Positions 1 through 7,418 of a stretch of DNA of 26,281 bases are shown in pieces. This DNA comes from JBAYNW01 sp041678605 (GTDB taxonomy: Bacteria; Cyanobacteriota; Vampirovibrionia; Gastranaerophilales; Gastranaerophilaceae). A program made the position numbers and the translations under genes. Every line of letters starts with the position of its first letter. Position 1 is the first letter of the stretch. The stretch spans positions 1-26,281 of the forward strand of contig JBAYNW010000024.1 of the NCBI GenBank assembly GCA_041678605.1. The letters are read 5' to 3'. The notes beneath the pieces were generated by a model, which was given only the letters and a program-made list of their open reading frames with translations, ran no database searches and was not told the DNA's origin.

Positions 1-426
1 CTGAATTTCTGGCACTCGTTGCCTCGCACCGAAATTCATCCCTCCCCTCAAAGGGGGCGGGAAGGCGAACGCCTATTACTAAAGAGTTTCAGCCTTGCTT
101 GCTTCCTGCTGACCTGTTACTCTACCGTTCACGGTTTTTTTTAAAATTTGCGAAGCATTATTGAACTTAATCACTTAATCACCCAGTCACTTAATCACTT
201 CTTAAAAAGCCATTCACCCCTTAAGCCGTTCAACCAACCCTCCATACCTCCCCTTCTCCCTTGCTTCTTAATGTTAACTTTTGTAAAGTTCTGTTAACCC
301 CCGCATATTAAGCCTTTGTTTGGAATTCATCCAAATAAAGTACAAATTTTGTAAAAAACATCAAAGTTTTTTGCAAGTTGTGCCGATAGAGAAACCAAGA
401 TAGTTAATAGTAATTAGCAAGGGAAC
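1..426. repeat. Non-coding leader region with octamer-repeat mosaic (composite A, reverse orientation)
   Basis: No credible gene lies here. Bases 40-61 form a C-rich/G-rich hairpin (CCCCT-CAA-AGGGG core), and 64-73 form a small GGCG/CGCC hairpin; together they may be the terminator of a gene beyond the left edge. Bases 140-245, read on the minus strand, are degenerate 8-base units of the type GGTTGAAC, GGCTTAAG, GGGTGAAT, followed by GTGATTAA-type units. The stretch 165-202 is the exact reverse complement of 24088-24125 (38 of 38 bases). From about 250 to 426 the DNA is AT-rich and must hold the promoter of the downstream GAF/HD-GYP gene, but I see no convincing -35/-10 pair. Confidence 0.8.
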
Positions 427-432
427 GTGGAA

Positions 433-1800
433 ATGAGTAAAAAAGAGCTACAATCAGGAGTTTCACTATTCGGCCGATCAGTTGATTTAATAGAGGGAGA
501 CCCTTTAGAGGAAATTTTTGCACTCAATTTGGGAGATTTTCTTTCAGAACATTTGATTTCTGAGGATTTGGCAAAGAAAATAGGCAGGAACGTCAAGGAC
601 AAAGCCGTTAGCTTAAAAAACCAGCTAAAAGAGCTGATATCAATTTATTCACTTGATAATACGTTATGTGTTTTGGGATTTAGTTCAAAAGAGGATTATG
701 TAATATATAACTCGATTGCAAAGACTATTGTGCAGATGCTTGATATGGACGCATGCCACATTTATCTGACCAAAGAGAACGCCAAAGGACTCGACAAAAC
801 AAAAAATGATTTGATACTTGTAGGCTCTTCAATTGAATTCAAGGACGATTTATACAGCCACAACATCGGGTATAAATTTGGTGACAAATCGTTTGTTTCA
901 GAAGCGTTTTTGAAAAAGGAAACAATTGAAGCTAAAAATCCGCAATTTTCCCACAGATTTAACCCTTTCAAAGAGTTAAACGAAGCAAAAACAAAAATCT
1001 TTACTGCAATTCCTATGCATAATAATTTCAACGCAGTCGGGGTTATAGTACTCGAAAGCTATGCCGACAGGTTCTTTCAGGATGAATATCTGAGATTGAT
1101 TGAGTCAACTGCAACATTGTTTGCAACTTCAATAAATTTGCAGAAAATGATTGAGGAAACTTCAAATTTAATGGGGAACGATGTCGCTTCTGTGAGTGAT
1201 TTGCAAAGCATGAGGGCAGGGTTGACTGCAATTATAGGTGATCTTGGGGACCAGCAGCAGTTATTTGTTCAAAGACTGGCTTCGGCGGTGGATGCTAAAG
1301 GTCAGTACAAAGTTTCTCATTCGCAAAATACCGCTGATTTATCCCGTCTGATTTGCAGAAATCTGGGTTTGAACGAAAAAACCACTGATTTGATTTACTA
1401 TGCAGGTCTTTTGCAAAACATCGGGAAAATAACTTTGCCGGAAGCAATTTTCTCACATCAGGGAGATTTATCCCCTGAAGAATGGGCAAAATTGCAAAAC
1501 CATCCCAATGTCGGTGTGAACCTGCTGATGAGCATAAACTTCCTGTCAGAAGTTATTCCGTACATTCATTATCATAAAGAAAGATGGGACGGCAGAGGCG
1601 AACCTGAAGGCTTAAGCGGCTACTCAATTCCGTTGGGTTCAAGAATTATTGCGGTGGCAGATGCATTCTCCGCAATGACCGCAGACAGGCCTTACAGAAA
1701 AGCTATGATGAAATCTCAGGCACTTGAAGTTATGAAAAAAGAATCAGAAAGCAAGTGGGATCCGGTCATAATTGATGCTCTGAGCCAAGTTATTAAATAA
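433..1800 (+). CDS. GAF domain + degenerate HD-GYP domain protein, probable inactive phosphodiesterase/sensor
   Basis: Soluble protein of 455 residues with no membrane segment. Residues about 70-235 look like a GAF sensory domain and about 275-455 like an HD-GYP domain, the family that degrades cyclic di-GMP. The fold-specific segments are recognisable: H296 (SHSQN), H357 (NHPNVG) and the ADAFSAMTADRPYR segment. The metal-site signature is altered, however: LLHDIGK is LLQNIGK (Q328-N329), the HHE motif is HKE (H381-K382-E383) and GYP is GEP (G389-E390-P391). I infer a binding or regulatory role instead of catalysis. The start is ATG 433 because AAGGGA at 419-424 sits 8 bases upstream; the in-frame GTG at 427 is too close to it. 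The gene stands alone and ends in a strong terminator. Family assignment is firm; loss of activity is inference. Confidence 0.9.
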   Translation: MSKKELQSGVSLFGRSVDLIEGDPLEEIFALNLGDFLSEHLISEDLAKKIGRNVKDKAVSLKNQLKELISIYSLDNTLCVLGFSSKEDYVIYNSIAKTIVQMLDMDACHIYLTKENAKGLDKTKNDLILVGSSIEFKDDLYSHNIGYKFGDKSFVSEAFLKKETIEAKNPQFSHRFNPFKELNEAKTKIFTAIPMHNNFNAVGVIVLESYADRFFQDEYLRLIESTATLFATSINLQKMIEETSNLMGNDVASVSDLQSMRAGLTAIIGDLGDQQQLFVQRLASAVDAKGQYKVSHSQNTADLSRLICRNLGLNEKTTDLIYYAGLLQNIGKITLPEAIFSHQGDLSPEEWAKLQNHPNVGVNLLMSINFLSEVIPYIHYHKERWDGRGEPEGLSGYSIPLGSRIIAVADAFSAMTADRPYRKAMMKSQALEVMKKESESKWDPVIIDALSQVIK

Positions 1801-1811
1801 ATATTTTTATT

Positions 1812-1852
1812 AGAAGAGATGCTGATTTCAAAATCGGCATCTCTTCTTTGTA
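1812..1852. terminator. Strong bidirectional rho-independent terminator
   Basis: AGAAGAGATGC (1812-1822) pairs perfectly with GCATCTCTTCT (1837-1847), and the inner bases extend the helix (TGATT with AATCG, one wobble). The right arm is followed by a T-rich stretch and the left arm is preceded by an A/T-rich one on the other strand. It lies 12 bases after the HD-GYP stop and between convergent genes, so it can serve both. Confidence 0.85.
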
Positions 1853-1893
1853 TTTTGAAACAAGGAATTAAAACCCCTTGTTTGGTTTAAAAC

Positions 1894-3270
1894 TTATATT
1901 TTATAATATAAGTTTGGAGTTATGTTGTAAAATCTGTGTAATATTGATAGGTCGCTGGAGATTAGAATCAATATTAAAATAAGACATATTATAAGTTTAG
2001 TGATTTCCTCTTGTTTCATGTCGTATTTTAGTTTATTTTTAAACAGTAAAAATATTGGAATCATCAGAGGGATAAAATATTTTCCATTCAGTCCATAGAT
2101 AATTCCTGAGCCTACGCCTGACCACATTAAATACATGCACGTATAAATGGAAATAATAGAAAAAATTACATCAAATAGAATTATAGAATATTGCCATTTT
2201 GTAAATTTAAATTTGTCTTTATCCAATTTCAAACCCATATAAATCAAAATCGGATATGCTATGTAGGTCATAAAATCCAAATGTGTGTCTTGCCAGCCTA
2301 AAACTCCTATCATTGTTATTATTATTCTAGGAGTTTTTACGATGAATGTTTTTAATAAAATAGCCAAGTAGTTTAAAGGATATGATTTTATAAATTCCAG
2401 TTGCAGATTTGCATTTGCATTGCCATTCATGCTTAATAACAAGTCACTTGTAAAGTGTTGCCATATTAGAATTCCTGCAGTCGCCATTGCGGCAATTCCA
2501 AAAATGAACAAAATATATTGTTTCCAATTTTTAAATAGACTTTTGGGGAGTAAGAAAATAAGTGGAATCAAAAGAAAATAATATTTAGAAATCGAAAGTA
2601 GAAATGCAATTAGCATAAATAAAACTATATTTAATTTGCTAATTTTCTTTTCGTATAGTGTTTTTAGAATCAGAGAAACCCATAGGAAATTTAGTCCAAT
2701 AATAATTGTATCGCTTGTCAGTGCTGAGTTTATAGATAAAGTCATTGGCATTAGTGCCAAAAGCATCATTGGCATTTTGAAAAATGGAATGTTTTTTATT
2801 GCAAAAAATACTATTATGCTGAAAAAAATTAAGTTACTTAAACGTCCTGCATATAAGAAAATAAGCGGATTTGTCTTTAAGATTTTTGCGATGTACATCC
2901 CGGGAATTTGTGTCAAGTAACAGGTTGGCGAATAAAGTGCCGTATTTGTAAATTTGATAAATTTTACTTTGTCAGGGTCTAACTTTATATTTTTTGAGTT
3001 TAAAATTTTCTTTAAATCAGTTTTTGCATCAATATTTTTTATTAAATAGTCATAACCGGAGGCAACTGTTTCTAATGATTTGGGCAGATAATCACCGATT
3101 TTGCCGTCAATATTCTCTGCCGTCAATTTGTTTGAAATAATTCCATAACTTCTGTAAAAATGAGATGCCTCATCAACTGATTGAAACGGCGGTAGTAGAA
3201 AAACATATAAGCAACCGAAAATCAACGCAATATAAATGAAAAATTTTTCAATAGAAATTTGTTTAATCAT
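1894..3270 (-). CDS. DUF2142 family polytopic membrane protein
   Basis: 458 residues with an N-terminal membrane segment (about 10-28), a soluble loop of about 110 residues, then about ten further hydrophobic segments. The motif PPFQSVDEASHFYRSY after the first segment, with its Asp-Glu and His, is the hallmark of the DUF2142 family, whose members resemble glycosyltransferases of the GT-C fold and often sit near surface polysaccharide genes; substrate unknown. A later SINSALTSDT segment also fits. It lies 20 bases downstream of the DUF1015 gene on the same strand and probably shares its transcript. There is no clear ribosome binding site before ATG 3270. The gene is visibly more AT-rich than pnp or fabI, with many ATA, AAA and TTA codons, which could mean transfer or simply membrane-protein composition. 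Confidence 0.8.
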   Translation of the reverse strand: MIKQISIEKFFIYIALIFGCLYVFLLPPFQSVDEASHFYRSYGIISNKLTAENIDGKIGDYLPKSLETVASGYDYLIKNIDAKTDLKKILNSKNIKLDPDKVKFIKFTNTALYSPTCYLTQIPGMYIAKILKTNPLIFLYAGRLSNLIFFSIIVFFAIKNIPFFKMPMMLLALMPMTLSINSALTSDTIIIGLNFLWVSLILKTLYEKKISKLNIVLFMLIAFLLSISKYYFLLIPLIFLLPKSLFKNWKQYILFIFGIAAMATAGILIWQHFTSDLLLSMNGNANANLQLEFIKSYPLNYLAILLKTFIVKTPRIIITMIGVLGWQDTHLDFMTYIAYPILIYMGLKLDKDKFKFTKWQYSIILFDVIFSIISIYTCMYLMWSGVGSGIIYGLNGKYFIPLMIPIFLLFKNKLKYDMKQEEITKLIICLILILILISSDLSILHRFYNITPNLYYKI

Positions 3271-3290
3271 AAAGAAATAATATCATAAAT

Positions 3291-4607
3291 TTATTTTAAC
3301 GGATTTATAACAATTCCCGACAGTAATTTCGGATAAAAGTACGTTGATTTTTGAGGCATGCGATAACCCGCTTCGGAAATCTCTTTTATGTCCTTAATTT
3401 TCGGGTAAGCCATTATAAAAGAAGCTTCGGCCTTGCCTGAATCAATTAAATCAAAGGCTTCCGACTCCTGTTTTATGTATTTTATTCCGTCCTGTGCCAT
3501 CTGCTCCTCTTCGCTAAACCCAAATTCTTTTGTAATAAGAACTTTGTGCAGAACCGTTAAATCGAGTTTTCTCAAGACATCAGGAACATCAGTTAAGATT
3601 TCGTCGATATTTTTTTTCAAGGTTAGCAGATAAAATTTATTAACGTTTTTCATGTACAATCCTATAGAAATCTGTTTTTTGTTTTCATCCTCAATCGACT
3701 GCAAAAACTTCGCCTTAACCTCATTTTTATTTTGGGGGTAAAAAGAAAATTCTTCTATGTTAAAATGTTTTTTTATTTTTTCAAGAAGAACATATGGTTC
3801 CATCCAACGTGTAATAATCCTGTGGGTCGGGAAAACTATCAAATTATCATCATCAAGATTTGTGAAATAGCTCATTACGTAGTCGAAAGGTTGAAGGGCC
3901 GAAGGGTCGACTGGTTTAAAATTTTGCTTCGCAAAATCTCTATAATTCATAGCGGTTTCGTATCTGTGGTGTCCGTCGGCAATCAAAAGCGTTTTGTCCT
4001 GCATTACTTTTTCAATCAACGCAAGTGTTTTTTCATCCCCGATTTTATAAACAATGTTCCGGACGCCGTTGTCGTCTGTTACGTCAATAAAAGGTTTTTC
4101 GCTAAAATCTATTGCCTTTTCAATCTGTTTTTCAGGATCCGAATAAACCATAAACACCTGAGAAAAATTAGCCTTGCATTTTTTTGTCAAATTAAGTCGG
4201 TCCTCTTTCGGCCCGCTCATGGTAAATTCATGCGGTAGAATTTTTTTACTTGAAAAATCCTCGATTTTGTTTCGTGCAATAAACCCTTTCCGTTCGATTT
4301 TTCTGCCATCTTCTGTTGTGTATTTTTGCAAAAGGTATAAGATACAAGGTGTGGAAATGGTAATTAAAAATTTTTCATCCAACCAACTTTGAAAGCTTTT
4401 TTGAGCTGCATCATAGCAATTATTCAGGTCTGATAAATCCTTTGAGCCTTTTGCCAGAATGAGTTTTACTATATTGTAAGGGCTTCTTTTGTAGAGTTCT
4501 TCCCTGTACTCATCCGAAATAACGTCATAAGGCGGAGCTATGACATCATTCATTACTACTTTATCCTGATTATAAACAATTGCATTTAAAGGCTTTACTT
4601 CTACCAT
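3291..4607 (-). CDS. DUF1015 family protein (ParB/Srx-like fold suspected)
   Basis: 438 residues, full length for DUF1015 (Pfam PF06245). It begins VKPLNAIVYNQDKV and has APPYDVISDEYREEL near the N-terminus and LIADGHHRYETAMNYR near residue 208, both typical of the family. The DGHHR segment resembles the nucleotide-binding motif of ParB/Srx-fold phosphotransferases such as archaeal SerK. In clostridia a DUF1015 gene lies beside serA/serC, so serine metabolism is a reasonable but unproven guess. Start ATG 4607 has AGGAG 5 bases upstream. It sits 46 bases after the ABC exporter gene. Oddity: about 40 bases (3882-3921) encoding the segment PVDPSALQPFDY match the octamer repeats of the intergenic regions, so part of this loop appears to be made of repeat sequence. 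Confidence 0.85.
   Translation of the reverse strand: MVEVKPLNAIVYNQDKVVMNDVIAPPYDVISDEYREELYKRSPYNIVKLILAKGSKDLSDLNNCYDAAQKSFQSWLDEKFLITISTPCILYLLQKYTTEDGRKIERKGFIARNKIEDFSSKKILPHEFTMSGPKEDRLNLTKKCKANFSQVFMVYSDPEKQIEKAIDFSEKPFIDVTDDNGVRNIVYKIGDEKTLALIEKVMQDKTLLIADGHHRYETAMNYRDFAKQNFKPVDPSALQPFDYVMSYFTNLDDDNLIVFPTHRIITRWMEPYVLLEKIKKHFNIEEFSFYPQNKNEVKAKFLQSIEDENKKQISIGLYMKNVNKFYLLTLKKNIDEILTDVPDVLRKLDLTVLHKVLITKEFGFSEEEQMAQDGIKYIKQESEAFDLIDSGKAEASFIMAYPKIKDIKEISEAGYRMPQKSTYFYPKLLSGIVINPLK
3882..3921 (-). repeat. Octamer repeat tract inside the DUF1015 coding region
   Basis: On the plus strand this reads as five 8-base units, beginning GTCGAAAG, then GTTGAAGG, then GCCGAAGG. The same kinds of unit occur in the intergenic mosaic at 26071-26155 (GGTTGAAC followed by GGCCGAAG). 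It encodes PVDPSALQPF of DUF1015 just before the conserved YVMSYF segment and keeps the frame open. Confidence 0.65.
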
Positions 4608-4621
4608 AATATCTCCTGTTT

Positions 4622-4668
4622 AATGGTTGAAAAGTTTCAATAAAATTATTCAACTATTCAACGGTTAA
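4622..4668. repeat. Short octamer repeat at the end of the ABC exporter gene
   Basis: On the minus strand GTTGAATA occurs twice in tandem (around 4649-4664), followed by an imperfect inverted repeat TTGAAA/TTTCAA (4627-4640). The first copy encodes the last two codons (Val-Glu) and the stop of the ABC exporter. The unit belongs to the GGTTGAAC-type family seen elsewhere. Confidence 0.55.
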
Positions 4669-6465
4669 CCTTATACCCACCTCAGCACCTTTGGCAAACT
4701 GCATTTCGTAGAGATGTTTATATTTTCCGTCTTTGATTCTCATTAATTCCTCGTGAGTACCGAGTTCTGCGAGTTCACCCTCATTTACAACCGCAATTCT
4801 GTCTGCGTTTTGTATTGTCGAAAGCCTGTGAGCGATTACGAACACGGTTTTGTTTTGGATTAAATTATCCAGAGCCTTTTGGACGACGGCTTCTGACTGA
4901 TTGTCGAGAGCGGAGGTTGCCTCGTCAAGGATTACTATTGGGGCATTTTTAAGCATTGCACGGGCAATTGCGACACGCTGTCTTTGACCGCCGGAAAGCG
5001 TTGTGCCTCTTTCGCCGACGTAGGTATCAAGCCCGAACTCAAGTGTTTCAACAAATTCGTCCAGATGTGCCATTTTAACAACTCTTTGCAAGTCTTCGGC
5101 TTTTGCATTTTTGCTTCCCATAAAAATATTATCCTTGAGGGTTCCGGTGAAAAGGAAGTTATCTTGAAAAACAAATGAAATATTATCCCTTAGAGATTCC
5201 AGATTGAAATTTCTTATATCCATACCGTCGATTTCAATCGAGCCGGATGTTACGTCATAAAAACGGGGAACTAAGTTTACAACGGTACTTTTACCGCCGC
5301 CGGAATTTCCGACAAGTGCCATTGTTTCTCCCTTTTTGACTGATAGGGAAAAGTTTCTCAAAACAGGAGTATCTTCAACATACTCAAAATTAACGTTTTT
5401 GAACTCAATTAAATTATTAACGCCTTTTAAATCAGGTGCATTTGGCTCGTCCTTGATTTCCGGAATTAGGTCAAACAACTCAAAGACCCTTCCCATCGCA
5501 ACAAAAGTTCCTTGTAGGCCCGTTAGGGTTTCGCCTAGTGTTTTGGTCGGCTTATAAAGCAAGAGGAGCGAAGTTACGAAAGAGGCAAAGCTTCCGCTTG
5601 TCATTTGGCCGGTTATTATCAAGTGGTTGCCGAATGCCATTACTATTGCAATTCCGATTGAGCATACAAAATACATTATAGGCGACATCCAACCGACTCT
5701 TTTTGTCAAAGACATTGTCAAATCGAATTGAGTGTTAACCTGATTTTCAAATTTGTCATTTTGCTGTTCTTGCAGGTTGTAAGCCGCCATAATTTTGTTT
5801 CCGCCAAAAGTTTCGTTGAAGTTTGTGGTCATATCACCGCCAACTACCATTGTTGCGTTTGAAACGGATTTGATTTTTTTTCTTATAAGTGCCACCGGGG
5901 TTATTGCTATTGTCATAACGGTTACGCCGACTATTGCAAGCTGCCATGAATTATAGAGAAGAACCCCGACAAGCCCGACTATTCCAAAAATAGTTGAAAT
6001 AAATAACTTCAGGTTAAGAATAATATTTTTTGAAGCTGCGTCAGGGTCGGAGAGGAACCTTGTTAAAACAAGCCCTGAAGAATTTACATCGTAGAAAGAG
6101 GAATCAAGAGAGGTTAATTTTTTGAATAAATCTACTTTTAGGGCATTAGAGATTTTGTTCCCTGTCCATTCGGTCAAATAATTGCTAAAGTACTTCAGAA
6201 GCCCTTGAACCAATGCAAATGCGACAATACCAAATGGGATTATTAACGCCCAAAGTGCTTGCAGGTGAACATCTTTTCCGTTTATAACAAAATCAAGGTA
6301 TGGCTTCAAAGAGAAGGCAACCACCCCGTCAAGCAACCCCAACGGAATTGCAATCAGAATTCCTAAAATTACTCTGCCCATAACAGGCTTAATGTAAGGG
6401 AAAATTCTATCTAACAGGTATTTGTACCTAAATGCGTCTTTTGACACCGTATCTTTTAATTTCAT
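4654..6465 (-). CDS. MsbA-type ABC exporter, fused membrane and ATPase domains
   Basis: 603 residues from the chosen start. The N-terminal half carries about six membrane segments (ABC transporter type-1 domain, residues about 20-320); the C-terminal half is the nucleotide-binding domain. All ATPase motifs are intact: Walker A GNSGGGKST near 385, Q-loop VFQDNFLF, signature LSGGQRQR near 490, Walker B IVILDEATSALD near 508, and switch AHRLSTIQ near 541. A homodimer exporting lipid, lipid A precursor or a hydrophobic compound is expected; substrate cannot be read from sequence. ATG 6465 is preferred over the in-frame ATG at 6516 because GAGGA lies just upstream and the extra 17 residues are not family-like. 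It heads a same-strand run with DUF1015 and DUF2142. The last residues are encoded by intergenic-type repeat. Confidence 0.9.
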   Translation of the reverse strand: MKLKDTVSKDAFRYKYLLDRIFPYIKPVMGRVILGILIAIPLGLLDGVVAFSLKPYLDFVINGKDVHLQALWALIIPFGIVAFALVQGLLKYFSNYLTEWTGNKISNALKVDLFKKLTSLDSSFYDVNSSGLVLTRFLSDPDAASKNIILNLKLFISTIFGIVGLVGVLLYNSWQLAIVGVTVMTIAITPVALIRKKIKSVSNATMVVGGDMTTNFNETFGGNKIMAAYNLQEQQNDKFENQVNTQFDLTMSLTKRVGWMSPIMYFVCSIGIAIVMAFGNHLIITGQMTSGSFASFVTSLLLLYKPTKTLGETLTGLQGTFVAMGRVFELFDLIPEIKDEPNAPDLKGVNNLIEFKNVNFEYVEDTPVLRNFSLSVKKGETMALVGNSGGGKSTVVNLVPRFYDVTSGSIEIDGMDIRNFNLESLRDNISFVFQDNFLFTGTLKDNIFMGSKNAKAEDLQRVVKMAHLDEFVETLEFGLDTYVGERGTTLSGGQRQRVAIARAMLKNAPIVILDEATSALDNQSEAVVQKALDNLIQNKTVFVIAHRLSTIQNADRIAVVNEGELAELGTHEELMRIKDGKYKHLYEMQFAKGAEVGIRLTVE

Positions 6466-6541
6466 AATTCCTCGAAATAACTCTACAAATACCATTTTGG
6501 CATAAACAAATATCAATTTCTACTTTTATTAAGGCAAAAAA

Positions 6542-6829
6542 TTAAACACGTTTTTTAGCTTTTCTGTATGCATCATCGTGTTTGTCAATGCTTATAATAT
6601 TTACTTGTTTATTTATCTCATCTATTTCCAGAACTATTCTGTAACCGCTTCCCCAATTTAAAGCACGGATACCCGACAAATCACCCGACTTTGCCTTCGA
6701 ATTAATGTAGGGGTTAGTTTGCAACTTCGATAATTTTTTATACAGAATTTCCAAATTTAATCCCGACTTTTTAAGCTTAGGCAAGTCTTCTTTTAAGACT
6801 TCTTTTGTCAGATTTATTTGATATGCCAA
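6542..6829 (-). CDS. RelE/ParE-superfamily toxin (putative mRNA interferase)
   Basis: 95 residues, the normal size for a RelE/HigB/ParE-type toxin. The pattern fits the superfamily: a helical N-terminus (LTKEVLKEDLPKLKKSG), a central GDLSGIRALNWGSGYRIVLEID sheet segment, and the C-terminal strand IISIDKHDDAYRKA, where basic and aromatic residues usually lie. RelE-type members cut mRNA on the ribosome; ParE-type members poison gyrase; which one applies is not visible. Start is TTG 6829, because no Met codon follows and the family N-terminus fits; GAGAGAAG lies upstream. The reading frame starts 53 bases before the end of the MerR-type gene, so the two are translationally coupled. It is followed by the ABC exporter gene on the same strand. 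Confidence 0.82.
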   Translation of the reverse strand: MAYQINLTKEVLKEDLPKLKKSGLNLEILYKKLSKLQTNPYINSKAKSGDLSGIRALNWGSGYRIVLEIDEINKQVNIISIDKHDDAYRKAKKRV

Positions 6830-7349
6830 AATACTTCTCTCTCACACTTTCAAGCGGAATCAATGTTCCGGCCTTTTTTTGTTTTTCTGCAGATTCAATG
6901 CGTTTATTGTAATGTTCTATTGCCTTGTTAATGTCCAGAATAATAGAACTGAAAGGCACCACAAATTCCATCAATGTTTGTCCGCTTTTATTTGCCGATA
7001 CCCAACTGGTATAACATTCGTTAATTCTGTCTGTTAAAATTATATCTCTGCCATTCGAAATTAAAGACGCCTCTTTTAGGGGTCTGGCATAATCATAATT
7101 TTTTTTAAGATATTCTACGGCTCTCTTAATGCAGGAAAGGCTGTGGTTTTGAGTCCTTAAATAAAAAACCGTCTTGGCTTCTACAATGTCTTCGTAAGAA
7201 TATAATCTTATGGAACCCTTGCCGTCGGCTTTTAAGATAGATGGGCAAACAATTTTCTGCTTGTCCCAGGTATTAAGTTGGGCAATGCTCGCACCTGTAA
7301 GACTGCTGACAAAATTTGTATTAAAAGCTATGTTATATTTATCTTTCAT
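6777..7349 (-). CDS. MerR-type HTH protein, putative antitoxin of the overlapping RelE-like toxin
   Basis: 190 residues. Residues about 8-83 form a MerR-like winged helix: VSSLTGASIAQLNTWDKQKIVCPS, then a wing ending RLYSYEDIVEAK, then LRTQNHSLSCIKRAVEYLKK. The C-terminal half (about 95-150) contains GQTLMEFVVPFSSIILDINKAIEHY, likely for dimerisation or toxin contact, and the tail is very basic (KRSLKRRLA). Start ATG 7349 has GGAG 6 bases upstream. The gene overlaps the toxin start by 53 bases, the order antitoxin-toxin is usual for type II systems, and the operon has its own strong promoter, which this protein may repress. MerR-type antitoxins are uncommon compared with Xre, Phd and RHH types. 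The antitoxin role is inference from context. Confidence 0.78.
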   Translation of the reverse strand: MKDKYNIAFNTNFVSSLTGASIAQLNTWDKQKIVCPSILKADGKGSIRLYSYEDIVEAKTVFYLRTQNHSLSCIKRAVEYLKKNYDYARPLKEASLISNGRDIILTDRINECYTSWVSANKSGQTLMEFVVPFSSIILDINKAIEHYNKRIESAEKQKKAGTLIPLESVREKYFGISNKSDKRSLKRRLA

Positions 7350-7368
7350 AATCTTCTCCGATGAGTTA

Positions 7369-7397
7369 ATTATAACACAAAAGTCCCGCATTGTGAA
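7369..7397 (-). promoter_or_regulatory. Sigma-70-type promoter of the MerR/RelE operon
   Basis: On the minus strand TTCACA (7397-7392) and TATAAT (7374-7369) are separated by 17 bases; the -10 is preceded by TGT, making an extended -10. The ribosome binding site GGAG and ATG 7349 follow at the expected distance. Confidence 0.75.
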
Positions 7398-7418
7398 GTT
7401 GATGTCTTATTTCATACT

